From Arboricoccus pini (lineage in GTDB: Bacteria > Pseudomonadota > Alphaproteobacteria > Geminicoccales > Geminicoccaceae): a stretch of DNA of 64,000 bases. Of the stretch, positions 49,101 to 56,574 are shown piece after piece. The stretch's first letter is position 1. Each line of letters opens with the position of its first letter. The translations under genes were made by a program, and so were the position numbers. The notes under the pieces were generated by a model that saw only the letters and a program-made list of their open reading frames with translations, was not told the origin of the DNA and ran no database searches. The DNA lies in assembly GCF_900187945.1 (NCBI RefSeq), contig NZ_FYEH01000001.1, forward strand, positions 1 to 64,000, read 5' to 3'.

Positions 49101-50675
49101 GTGGCCGCCCAGACTGAGCGTGCCGCCAACGCCACCCAGCTGATTGTCGAAGTGAAGATGGGCAGCTCCGGTCAACGCATTGTCGGCAAAGACGTTAACC
49201 TTGCTGTTTTCGAGGAGATATTGGTTTCCGCCCGCAACCGAGGCCGCGACCTGGGCATTGAGGCTGCTATTCCCGTGAAAAGACTGCGTCCCGGCGATAA
49301 TCGCGTTGGCCGCCGCAGCGTTGAACGCACTCGAGTAATCGAAACTTTGCATCCCGCCGTTGACGGCAGTGGCGGCATTGGCATTGAGCGCGCTCGAACC
49401 GATGAAGCTTTGTGTGCCCCCAGCGATGGCGTTGGATGCCTGGGCATTGAGCGCGCTGGTGCCCTCGAAACTCTGCGTGCCGCCTGCGACCGCAGCAGCG
49501 GCATTGGCGTTGAGCGCGCTCGAACCGATGAAGCTTTGTGTGCCCCCGGTGATGGCGTTGGATGCCTGGGCATTGAGCGCGCTGGTGCCGTCGAATTTCT
49601 GCGTGCCGCCTGCGACCGCAGCAGCGGCATTGGCGTTGAGCGCGCTCGAACCGATGAAGCTTTGTGTGCCCCCGGTGATGGCGTTGGATGCCTGGGCATT
49701 GAGCGCGCTGGTGCCGTCGAATTTCTGCGTGCCGCCTGCGACCGCAGCAGCGGCATTGGCGTTGAGCGCGCTCGAACCGACGAAGCTTTGTGTGCCCCCA
49801 GCGATGGCGTTGGATGCCTGGGCATTGAGCGCGCTGATGCCCTCGAAACTCTGCGTGCCGCCTACGACCGCAGCAGCGGCATTGGCGTTGAGCGCGCTCG
49901 GACCGGCTTTGGTGTTGCGCGTGCTGACGACGCCGAATTTCTGCGTGCCGCCTGCGACCGCAGCAGCGGCATTGGCGTTGAGTACGCTGTTGCCACTAAA
50001 GATTTGATTGCCAGCGGCGATCGCGCCTCCTGATGCAACGAGTTGGCTGTTATCGTAGAACAGTTGGTAGCCCCCATGTAACGCAGCCGAACCGGTGGCG
50101 TTCAATTTAGAGGAACCCTGGAAAAACTGCGCGCCGCCACTGATGGCGTTTGCGGAGGCGTTCAGCGCGCTACCGCCATCGAAGGTCTGGTTGCCACCGC
50201 TGATGGCGTTGTCCGCTGTAGCGTTCAGCTGCGCGTTGCCATAGTAGAATGAATTTCCGGCATTCAGGGCGTTGGCAGTCAGCGCGTTGAGTGTGCTGTC
50301 GCCATAGAATTGCTGCTGGGTCGTGGCTGTGGTGGCGAAGCCCGACCGAATATTGAAGACGCTGTAATCGTAAAAGCGAAGCTGGGTGCCGTCGGCTAGG
50401 CTGGTACTGTCGATGGCGCCGACGACGGTCGCGTTTAGTGTGCTATAATTATAAAAATATATGTGGGCTTTGCCGCTCACCGTATTGGCGCTGTTGGCGT
50501 TGAGTGTGCTTCTTTCTTTAAACTCATATTTACCAGAAGAGAACGGTCCGGTCGACGTCGTTGTACCGGTAAAAGTGTTCTGAGCGAGCGCCTGCGATGC
50601 CACGATTGCCGGCATCGCCGGGAGGATCAACAGAGCTTTGAAGCCGCGCCGCCTGCCTGCCCATATCGCGATCAT
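46143..50675 (-). CDS. Autotransporter adhesin-like protein, barrel truncated by in-frame stop
   Basis: 1510 residues before the amber codon; 1664 would be read through. Residues 1-31 are a signal peptide (hydrophobic core, ending ASQALAQ). Residues about 50-500 are degenerate 20-21-residue units of the type SALNANAAAAVAGGTQ, including four near-identical 42-residue copies. From about 600 to 1150 come passenger-associated beta-strand repeats (GTLVLTGADAYGDTLVQAGTL, GTLVLEGPKSYTGG). The autotransporter barrel begins around 1240 (ATWGHVFGGWGSF, GFLLGADTTVFEHWRLGVLGGYSH), but its last strands lie beyond the stop. A secreted beta-helix adhesin is likely in the intact form; as written it should not insert properly. 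Confidence 0.85.
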   Translation of the reverse strand: MIAIWAGRRRGFKALLILPAMPAIVASQALAQNTFTGTTTSTGPFSSGKYEFKERSTLNANSANTVSGKAHIYFYNYSTLNATVVGAIDSTSLADGTQLRFYDYSVFNIRSGFATTATTQQQFYGDSTLNALTANALNAGNSFYYGNAQLNATADNAISGGNQTFDGGSALNASANAISGGAQFFQGSSKLNATGSAALHGGYQLFYDNSQLVASGGAIAAGNQIFSGNSVLNANAAAAVAGGTQKFGVVSTRNTKAGPSALNANAAAAVVGGTQSFEGISALNAQASNAIAGGTQSFVGSSALNANAAAAVAGGTQKFDGTSALNAQASNAITGGTQSFIGSSALNANAAAAVAGGTQKFDGTSALNAQASNAITGGTQSFIGSSALNANAAAAVAGGTQSFEGTSALNAQASNAIAGGTQSFIGSSALNANAATAVNGGMQSFDYSSAFNAAAANAIIAGTQSFHGNSSLNAQVAASVAGGNQYLLENSKVNVFADNALTGAAHLHFDNQLGGVGGTLSLGGHMTTVGGITSESRGSGLITNGDTDDAILTVDSTTIGADTFSGTINDGGTGRLTLVLAGGTLTFSGTASHTGGTIVSNGTLLVGDSSGAGTLGGDVSVQRGGTLGGSGTLTGEVTIDGRLSAGNSPGTLTFTHDLTLSPGSTSLFEFNSPGVVGGTGVAGNDLVEVGGKLTVAGALEARVAAAGYYRLFDYGTLAPGSGFASESIVSTDAGFTPVNYAVRYNIPGQVNLLVLGTGQRVQFWDGSTATANGTVDGGDGVWQGFGTNWTSADGSGNAGWANSVAVFSGQAGTVSVRDDPYFDTLQFSTSGYRLQDGTLAIGTANGGIVNVDANVSATIASDIADGFGDRLVKVGTGTLVLEGPKSYTGGTAIDGGVLSVSQDVSLGQPGAGLSLAGGTLQITGSDYGSTTRPVVLDAGGGAFDITDAGGSATLAGPITGSGDLTKLGPGTLVLTGADAYGDTLVQAGTLVGNSASISGNIANAGTVIFDQSADADFAGSVDPLDGTAGTMVKQGTGNLTLTGTSALDWDVQAGTLTSSAERFAGNAAIGPAGIFVLDQTQDAAYSGTISGQGELVKAGPGTLAYDGNSPTFNGMSRIEAGSLVVGSSLANASTRLGGSITVLDDATLGGLGTVGSGAGSTLTVASGGTLAPGGAPMSGTSEGTLTVDGDLVVEPGARYEVGFSPNAVDFVHVTGDATLKGGMVFQLGTISNAQLYAVTTILAADGQLTGTFAGVSSNYAFLTPNLLYDYAEGTVGLQLSRNEVDFTSRGQTPNQRAAAAAIDSIGMGAGHMVYDAIVRLPNDDNVISRSFNQVTGEIHASTKAALIEDSRFVREAAINRVRGAFGGVAATAIPVMAPDTNGAAAAPADSPDLATWGHVFGGWGSFSNDGNAGRLNQATSGFLLGADTTVFEHWRLGVLGGYSHTNLNAPDPSASAKSENYHLGLYGGTQLGALGLRTGLAYSLHDIDSGRRVSLPGLREHLDGDYRAGT
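49389..49892 (-). repeat. Four tandem 126-bp repeats in the autotransporter passenger
   Basis: Units begin at about 49389, 49515, 49641 and 49767, nearly identical at DNA level, each coding 42 residues made of two related 21-residue halves (one with SALNAQASNAI, one with SALNANAAAAV). Flanking copies at both ends are degenerate. The length is a multiple of three, so gain or loss of a unit keeps the frame. Confidence 0.85.
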
Positions 50676-50860
50676 TTCGTCGCTTTCCCTGCATCCTTTC
50701 GCCCGATCATAAAAATCTAGCTGAAACTTGCAGTTGATGCGGGATAAACGATTTGGTTGGATTTAAAATCTTTTTGGGTGATGCCGCGGCGCAATAGCGG
50801 CTATGCGGTCAAGCGCGGCCGGCCCCGCTGCTCCAGCCGCCGTCGTGATCCGGTCCGGCC

Positions 50861-50919
50861 GCGTCGGCGCCAGCCGACTTTCCAGGCTCGCGCGTCGGCG
50901 CCAGCCGACTTTCTAGGCT
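50861..50919. repeat. Two direct 28-bp repeats (period 31), each a hairpin
   Basis: Copies at 50861-50888 and 50892-50919 differ at one base. Each contains the perfect stem GTCGGC/GCCGAC with loop GCCA. The second overlaps the stop codon of the M20 hydrolase, and the single mismatch (50914) is the base that makes this TAG. The paired hairpins may terminate transcription. Confidence 0.7.
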
Positions 50920-52154
50920 TTGAGGAGGTCGGCCAGGCTGAGCGCCATGACGAGCGTCGCCTTTCTCAGATCGTCGAGCGGCAGGCGCTCGTCCGCCCTA
51001 TGGGCGTTGGCCTCTTCTATGGTGCGGGGGCCGGCGCCATAGAGGACGATGGGCACGCCCGCCTCGGCATAGTGGCGGGCATCGGTATAAAGGGGCACGC
51101 CCTTGGCGCGAATTTCCTCGCCCATCACCGCCGTGGCGCGCTTCTCGATCGCTTTGGCCAGTCGGTCGCTGCCTTTGATCGGTGTCAGCGGCCGCGCCAG
51201 GAGAATGCGCCTGACCGCGACCGTGGCAAGGGGATGGCTGGCTGCTGCCCGCTCGATGAGCTGGCGCAATCCCGCCTCGACCTCCTCGGGAGTTTCCTCC
51301 GGGATCATGCGCCGGTCGAGCCGCATCGTAACCCGATCCGGTACGACGTTGGTATTGATGCCACCCTCGATCAGGCCGATCGTCAGTTGCGGCGAGCCGA
51401 TGCCGGCAAGAGCCGATTCCTTCAGCGCGAGGCCGCCGCGATAGTCGTAGAGCGCCTGCATGATGGGAACGGCAGCCTCCAGGGCGTCGATCCCTGTCAT
51501 GGGCAGGGCCGCATGGGCCGACTTGCCGCGCACCTCGATCTCCAGATGCAGGCAGCCGTTATGCGCGGTGACCACGGCATAGCTGAAGCCAGCGGCGATC
51601 GCATAGTCGGGCTTGCTCAAGCCCTCCCGCAGGAGGAGGAGCGGGCCGATCTCGCCGCCCGTTTCCTCGTCATAGGTCAGATGCAGCTCGATGCTTCCCT
51701 TGAAGACCGCGCCCGCCTCGGCTGCGACCGTCAGGGCTTTGAGCGCATAGGCATAGGAGGCGATATCCGACTTGGAGACCGCGGCACCCCGGCCATACAT
51801 CCAGCCGTCCTCGACCACGGCGCCATAAGGATCCTTGGTCCAGCCCTCGCCCGGACCCACCACGTCGCCGTGTGCGTTGAGAGCGATCACCGGCCCTTCG
51901 CCGAACCTGTGGCGGACGATAAGATTGGTGGCGGAGATCATGCCATGTGCCTGGCACAGCGCCGGCGCCACGGGATGCCGCTCGACTTCAAAGCCCATCG
52001 CTTCCAGCAGGCGGGCGGTCCGCTCCGCATGCGGGGCGCAGTCGCCGGGCGGATTGTCCGAGGGTGTTTTGACCAGCTCGGCAAGGAATTCGACCTCGGC
52101 ATGCTCGACGCTGGCCAGATAGTCGCTGATGGCGATTTCAGCCGTTTCTGTCAT
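50913..52154 (-). CDS. M20-family metallohydrolase (ArgE/DapE-like)
   Basis: 413 residues. Zinc-site features are visible: ALNAHGDVVGPG (near 82), GRGAAVSKSDIASY, and the catalytic Glu pair in TYDEETGGEIGP (near 145), plus the dimerisation domain start GKSAHAALP. The family deacylates or deformylates amino-acid derivatives. ATG at 52154 lies inside the end of allC (17-bp overlap), and similarity begins there. Coupling to puuE-uraD-allC suggests a role after allantoate, for example on a ureido or N-acyl intermediate, but no specific substrate is evident. Confidence 0.83.
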   Translation of the reverse strand: MTETAEIAISDYLASVEHAEVEFLAELVKTPSDNPPGDCAPHAERTARLLEAMGFEVERHPVAPALCQAHGMISATNLIVRHRFGEGPVIALNAHGDVVGPGEGWTKDPYGAVVEDGWMYGRGAAVSKSDIASYAYALKALTVAAEAGAVFKGSIELHLTYDEETGGEIGPLLLLREGLSKPDYAIAAGFSYAVVTAHNGCLHLEIEVRGKSAHAALPMTGIDALEAAVPIMQALYDYRGGLALKESALAGIGSPQLTIGLIEGGINTNVVPDRVTMRLDRRMIPEETPEEVEAGLRQLIERAAASHPLATVAVRRILLARPLTPIKGSDRLAKAIEKRATAVMGEEIRAKGVPLYTDARHYAEAGVPIVLYGAGPRTIEEANAHRADERLPLDDLRKATLVMALSLADLLKA

Positions 52155-53376
52155 GATGATCCTTGAAGCGGATGATGACGTCTTGAAGGGCCAGGGTCGC
52201 AAGCTCGGCATCCGCGACCGTCATGCTCTCGGCAGGATGATGGCTGATGCCATTCTTGCAGCGGACGAAGAGCATGGCGATAGGGGCGATGGCCGAAATC
52301 GCCATGCCGTCATGCCCGGCCCCGCTCGGTAGCCGGAAGGGCCGCACGCCCAACTGCTCGACAGTGGCGGCAAGCATGTCCTGCAGCCAGGGCGCGCAGG
52401 GCGCCGCAGGTGCCTCGTGCGTCACCTGCACGCCCAGCCGGACCCCTCTGGCATCGGCGATGGCGCGACATGCCTCCTCGATCCGCAATCTTGCCTCATT
52501 CCTGATGGCATCCCTGGCGCTGCGGACGTCCAGCGAAAAGCGGACCAGCCCCGGCACCGTGTTGACCGCGCCCGGCAGCACCTGGGCCTGGCCGACCGTC
52601 GCCACCAGATCCGGCGTTTCCCTGGCGATCGCCTCGATTTCGAGGATCATGGCGGCCGAAGCCGTCAGCGCGTCCCTGCGCATCGCCATGGGCACGGTGC
52701 CGGCGTGCGCCGCGTCGCCGTTTACCGTGAAGACCAGCCTCGAAGCGCCGGCGATGGCGGTGACGATGCCGACCGGCAGACCTTCGGCCTGAAGTATCGG
52801 ACCCTGCTCGATATGCGCCTCGATATAAGCCAGGATCTCGCCCGGCTGCCGGGCCGCGTCTCGAAACCGTTCAGGTGCGCCGCCAAAGCGGGCAAGGGCT
52901 TCTGCAATGGGCACCCCCTGGCTGTCGACGAGATCCAGGACCGCCGCGTCAAGGGTGCCGGCAAAGGCGCGGCTGCCTGTCAGCGTGGCAGGAAAACGCA
53001 CGCCCTCCTCGTCGCCGAACGCAACGACTTCCAGGGCGATGGGCCCCGCCATGATGGTTTCCCGGCAGGCAGCGGCCGCCTCGATGGCGGCAACGACGCC
53101 GAAATTGCCATCATACTTGCCGGCATTGCGCACCGTATCGATGTGGGAGCCCAGGACCAGGGCCGGCAAGCCCGGCCTGAAGCCCTCGATGCGGCCCACG
53201 ACATTGCCGACCGGGTCGATATGGGCGGCGAGGCCTGCCTCCTCCATCCAGGAGAGGACAAGCTTTGCCGCCGCCCGATGGGCGGGGCTCAAATAGAGCC
53301 TTGTCAGGGCTCCAGGCTCGTCGCTGCAGCCGGCCAGGGTCTCCAGCCGGTCCATGACATGGACGCCGGGGGTCAA
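52138..53376 (-). CDS. allC: Allantoate amidohydrolase
   Basis: 412-residue M20-type Zn/Mn enzyme of the AllC/carbamoylase group, cleaving allantoate to ureidoglycine, CO2 and ammonia. The motif VLGSHIDTVRNAGKYDGNFGVV, cited by GSHIDTVRNAGKYDG (near 88), is characteristic of AllC; FGDEEGVRFPATLTGSRAF and GASRLVFTVNGDAAHAG follow. TTG at 53376 overlaps the uraD stop as TTGA with AAGGA 9 nt upstream; ATG at 53355 lacks a ribosome site. The frame extends far upstream only as a shadow of uraD. Third step in the minus-strand ureide unit. Confidence 0.9.
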   Translation of the reverse strand: MTPGVHVMDRLETLAGCSDEPGALTRLYLSPAHRAAAKLVLSWMEEAGLAAHIDPVGNVVGRIEGFRPGLPALVLGSHIDTVRNAGKYDGNFGVVAAIEAAAACRETIMAGPIALEVVAFGDEEGVRFPATLTGSRAFAGTLDAAVLDLVDSQGVPIAEALARFGGAPERFRDAARQPGEILAYIEAHIEQGPILQAEGLPVGIVTAIAGASRLVFTVNGDAAHAGTVPMAMRRDALTASAAMILEIEAIARETPDLVATVGQAQVLPGAVNTVPGLVRFSLDVRSARDAIRNEARLRIEEACRAIADARGVRLGVQVTHEAPAAPCAPWLQDMLAATVEQLGVRPFRLPSGAGHDGMAISAIAPIAMLFVRCKNGISHHPAESMTVADAELATLALQDVIIRFKDHHDRNG

Positions 53377-53882
53377 GGGAGGATGTCCTTGAGCCGCAGA
53401 AGGGCGATCCGTTCGACCTCGTCGCAGGCGATCTCGAATTCGTCCTCCGGCGTATTGGCGGCCCGATCCTCGAAAATGCTCAAGATCTGGTTCCGAGTCT
53501 TGCCCCTGACGGCGATGATGAAGGGAAAGCCGAAGCGGCGAGTGTAATAGTCGTTGAGTTGAGCAAAGCGCGTCAACTCCTTGGGCGTACAGGCATCGAG
53601 GCCGGCGTCGGCCTGCTCGGCCGCCGAATGCGCCGTGAGCCCGCCCAGGAGGGCAAGCCGGCCAGCCAGGTCCGGGTGCGACCTTAGAACCTGCATGCGG
53701 CGCTCGGGCGAGACGCTGCGAAAGGCGCCGCAAAGTGCCCGATGCACGCCAAGGGCCGTGTGCGCATCCGTCACCAGGCCACGATCCCAGGCCGCTTCGG
53801 CCACCCAGGGGCTGTGTTCGAAAACGTGGCCGACCTTTGCCAGGAACTCCTCCTTCGTGAGCTGGGATGCCTGGGAGGTCAT
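53373..53882 (-). CDS. uraD: OHCU decarboxylase
   Basis: 169-residue 2-oxo-4-hydroxy-4-carboxy-5-ureidoimidazoline decarboxylase, giving (S)-allantoin in uric acid breakdown. Family motifs: FEHSPWVAEAAW, LRSHPDLAGRLA (catalytic His in SHPD), SAAEQADAGLD and YYTRRFGFPFIIAVRGK. ATG at 53882 overlaps the puuE stop as ATGA, fixing the start. Co-translated with puuE and allC; the preceding step, hydroxyisourate hydrolysis, is encoded on the opposite strand at 54953. Confidence 0.95.
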   Translation of the reverse strand: MTSQASQLTKEEFLAKVGHVFEHSPWVAEAAWDRGLVTDAHTALGVHRALCGAFRSVSPERRMQVLRSHPDLAGRLALLGGLTAHSAAEQADAGLDACTPKELTRFAQLNDYYTRRFGFPFIIAVRGKTRNQILSIFEDRAANTPEDEFEIACDEVERIALLRLKDILP

Positions 53883-54808
53883 GCCCCTGTTCCTTGTTCG
53901 CGATAGGGATGCCGTTCGCGCCAATGGCGCGCGATATCCACGCGGCGGCAGAACCAGACCCCTTCGTGGCGACGCGCATAGTCGATGAATCGCCGAAGAC
54001 CCGGCAGGCGGCCCGGCTTGCCGATGATCCGGCAATGCAGCCCGATCGACATCATGCGCGGCATCTCGGCACTCTCGGCATAGAGCGTGTCGAACGTATC
54101 CTTAAGGTACGTTTCGAACTGGCGTGCCGTGGAAAATCCCTGGAGCGCCATGAAGCGCATATCGTTCACGTCCAGCGTATAGGGCACGATGAGTTCCGGC
54201 CGGCCATCGACCAGTTCCCAGTGCGGCAGGTCGTCGTCATAGGAATCGGCATCATAGAGAAAGCCGCCATATTCGGCGACGAGGCGGCGCGTATTCGGGC
54301 TGGTCCGGCCGGTATACCAGCCAAGCGGCCGCTGGCCGGCCAGTTCCGTGAGGATGCCCATCGCCTTTGCGATATGTTGGCGCTCGATGTCGATCGGGAC
54401 ATCCTGGTAGTTGATCCAGCGATAACCGTGGCTGGCGATCTCGTGACCGGCCCGCACCATGGCTCGGATCACCTCGGGATGGCGCTCGGCCGCCATGGCG
54501 ACCGCATAGATCGTAAGTGGGATGCCCATTTTGTCGAACAGTTCGAGGATGCGCCAGACCCCGACCCTGGCGCCGTAATCGTAGAGGCTCTCCATCGAGA
54601 TATGCCGGGCGCCATGGACCGGCTGAGCGCCGATCATCTCGGAGAGGAAGGTCTCGGAGGCAGGGTCGCCGTGCAGGACGCTGTTCTCGCCTCCCTCCTC
54701 GTAATTGAGGACGAACTGCACGGCCAGCCTCGCACCTCCAGGCCAGCCGGCCTGCGGCGGCTTTGGGCCATAGCCGATCAGATCGCGGGGATAGGTCTGC
54801 AACGCCAT
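53879..54808 (-). CDS. puuE: Allantoinase of the polysaccharide-deacetylase family (PuuE)
   Basis: 309-residue cofactor-poor allantoinase of the NodB-like fold, hydrolysing allantoin to allantoate. Typical segments are PRDLIGYGPKPPQ at the N-terminus, FVLNYEEGGENSVLHGD, ISMESLYDYGARVGVWR, HEIASHGYRWINYQ and GWYTGRTSPNTRRLV. The length matches the family. First gene of the minus-strand ureide unit; 144 bp of shared upstream DNA separates it from the divergent uraH, so one regulator may control both arms. Confidence 0.95.
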   Translation of the reverse strand: MALQTYPRDLIGYGPKPPQAGWPGGARLAVQFVLNYEEGGENSVLHGDPASETFLSEMIGAQPVHGARHISMESLYDYGARVGVWRILELFDKMGIPLTIYAVAMAAERHPEVIRAMVRAGHEIASHGYRWINYQDVPIDIERQHIAKAMGILTELAGQRPLGWYTGRTSPNTRRLVAEYGGFLYDADSYDDDLPHWELVDGRPELIVPYTLDVNDMRFMALQGFSTARQFETYLKDTFDTLYAESAEMPRMMSIGLHCRIIGKPGRLPGLRRFIDYARRHEGVWFCRRVDIARHWRERHPYREQGTGA

Positions 54809-54952
54809 TTTCTTCCAGGCTGCCGCACCAAGCGGCGCAATTTCAGGTTCAATCGGTCAACTGAGAAATCGCTCCCGTCACCGCGTCGTTTGGCGCCGCG
54901 TGACTTCGCGCTAAAAGAGTTCCAGCGATGATCATGCCAAGGTGACGAGACC

Positions 54953-55318
54953 ATGCCGCACGGCGTCGGACGGTTGACCACTCATGTCCTGGACACGACG
55001 CACGGGCGGCCCGCCGCCGGGGTTGATATTAGACTTTTCCGCATCGAGGGCGAGCAAGCATCGTTGCTCTTGAACGTCCAGACCAACGCCGATGGGCGTT
55101 GCGAGCGGCCGCTCCTCGAAGGCGTCGCGCTGGCAGCCGGCATCTACGAACTGCGCTTTGCCGTGGGCGCCTATTTCGCGCGCACAGGAAGCGTGCTCAG
55201 TGCGCACCCGTTCCTCGACGAGGTGCCGGTGCGTTTTTGCATCGCCGATGCCGACGAACATTATCACGTGCCGCTTTTGATCAGCCCCTACGCCTATTCG
55301 ACCTATCGCGGCAGCTAG
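54953..55318 (+). CDS. uraH: 5-Hydroxyisourate hydrolase
   Basis: 121-residue transthyretin-like enzyme converting 5-hydroxyisourate to OHCU. The N-terminal [19 protein letters not shown] and the C-terminal YRGS signature with catalytic residues are present, as is [19 protein letters not shown] (family HYHVPLL block). No signal peptide, so cytoplasmic. ATG at 54953 follows AAGG about 10 nt upstream. It is followed after 63 bp by puuD, whose product makes its substrate. Confidence 0.95.
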   Translation: MPHGVGRLTTHVLDTTHGRPAAGVDIRLFRIEGEQASLLLNVQTNADGRCERPLLEGVALAAGIYELRFAVGAYFARTGSVLSAHPFLDEVPVRFCIADADEHYHVPLLISPYAYSTYRGS

Positions 55319-55381
55319 CGGGCAAGCGCACGATTCTTGCCGTGTCTACCGGCGCGCATACGCCGCCGGCCAGGAGGTGCC

Positions 55382-56560
55382 ATGGATCTCGTCCTCTGGG
55401 AATGGGTCAATCTTTGCGTGCGATGGCTGCACGTCATCACGGCCATCGCGTGGATCGGCTCGTCCTTTTATTTCGTCCACCTGGATCTGAGCCTCAGGCA
55501 CCGTCCGCATCTGCCGCCCGAGGCAGGCGGCGAGGCCTGGCAGATCCATGGCGGCGGCTTCTACAACATGGTGAAGTATTTAACGGCGCCAGCCACGCTG
55601 CCCGAGGAACTCACCTGGTTCAAATGGGAAGCCTATACGACCTGGATTTCGGGCTTTCTGCTGCTCTGCGCGCTCTATTATCGCAGCCCCGATCTCTATC
55701 TGATCGATCCAGGCATCCTGGCCCTGACCCCCTGGCAGGCAGTGCTGGCGAGCCTTCTCACCCTCAGCATGGGCTGGATCGGCTACGATCTCATGTGCCG
55801 CTCGGCGCTGGGGCGAAGCGATCTCAGGCTGGCGCTCGCCGGGTTTGTCTATCTCCTGGTCCTGGCCTTCCTCTTCGCGCATGTCTTCAGCGGCCGGGGG
55901 GCACTCCTGCAGACGGGTGCCCTCATCGGCACGATGATGGTGGCCAACGTCTTCATCGTCATCATCCCCAACCAGACCAAGGTGGTGAAGGCCCTCCTCA
56001 AGGGCGAGAAGCCCGATCCCGCCCTCGGCAAGGCCGCCAAGCAGCGCTCGCTGCACAATAACTACCTGACGCTGCCAGTCCTTTTCCTCATGCTGTCCAA
56101 TCACTATCCGCTGGTGATCGGCGCCCGCTATGCCTGGGCGATGGTGGGCGTCGTGCTGATCATGGGTGCCGCGATCCGGCATTTCTTCAACAGCCGCCAT
56201 GCGCACAAGCCCTCGCCCTGGTGGACCTGGATCGTGGCGGCGCTGGGCTTGCTGGCGCTGGTTCTCCTGGGCCTGGCCGGTCCGGCCGATGCCGAGGATG
56301 CGGCGGCGCTTCGAGGCGCCGCTGGCGACATCGTCATCTCCCGCTGCAGCATGTGCCACACGGCGGAGCCGGGTTGGCCGGGCCTGGCCGCGGCACCGCG
56401 CGGCATCCGTCTGGACGACGAGGCGATGATCGATCGCAATGCCGAGCTCATCCGTCTCTGGGCGGTCCAAAGCCACGTCATGCCACCCGGCAACGTCACC
56501 GAGATGACACCGGAAGAGCGGCTCGTTCTGGATCATTGGACAGCGATGGCGGCCCCTTGA
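55382..56560 (+). CDS. puuD: Membrane urate oxidase PuuD with C-terminal cytochrome c domain
   Basis: 392-residue inner-membrane protein oxidising urate to 5-hydroxyisourate. Eight or so helices carry the family segments RWLHVITAIAWIGSSFYF, GGGFYNMVKY and FKWEAYTTWISGF. The C-terminal periplasmic domain has a single heme c site, CSMCH near residue 322, and a distal Met candidate in HVMPPGN, so electrons pass to the respiratory chain and no H2O2 is made. ATG at 55382 has AGGAGG-like AGGAGG upstream (CAGGAGGTGCC). Completes the plus arm of the ureide cluster. Confidence 0.94.
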   Translation: MDLVLWEWVNLCVRWLHVITAIAWIGSSFYFVHLDLSLRHRPHLPPEAGGEAWQIHGGGFYNMVKYLTAPATLPEELTWFKWEAYTTWISGFLLLCALYYRSPDLYLIDPGILALTPWQAVLASLLTLSMGWIGYDLMCRSALGRSDLRLALAGFVYLLVLAFLFAHVFSGRGALLQTGALIGTMMVANVFIVIIPNQTKVVKALLKGEKPDPALGKAAKQRSLHNNYLTLPVLFLMLSNHYPLVIGARYAWAMVGVVLIMGAAIRHFFNSRHAHKPSPWWTWIVAALGLLALVLLGLAGPADAEDAAALRGAAGDIVISRCSMCHTAEPGWPGLAAAPRGIRLDDEAMIDRNAELIRLWAVQSHVMPPGNVTEMTPEERLVLDHWTAMAAP

Positions 56561-56574
56561 CAGGGCGTCACGTC

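Noticed and set aside
49389-49892. CRISPR array
   Set aside because: The units are contiguous 126-bp coding repeats without unique spacers.
48897-50033. 378-codon plus-strand open frame and other long frames across the passenger repeats
   Set aside because: They are repeat-generated shadows of the autotransporter; the repeat unit is a multiple of three and lacks stops in several frames.
52138-53979. 613-codon version of the allC frame
   Set aside because: Its first 200 codons are the opposite-phase shadow of uraD; similarity to AllC begins near 53376.
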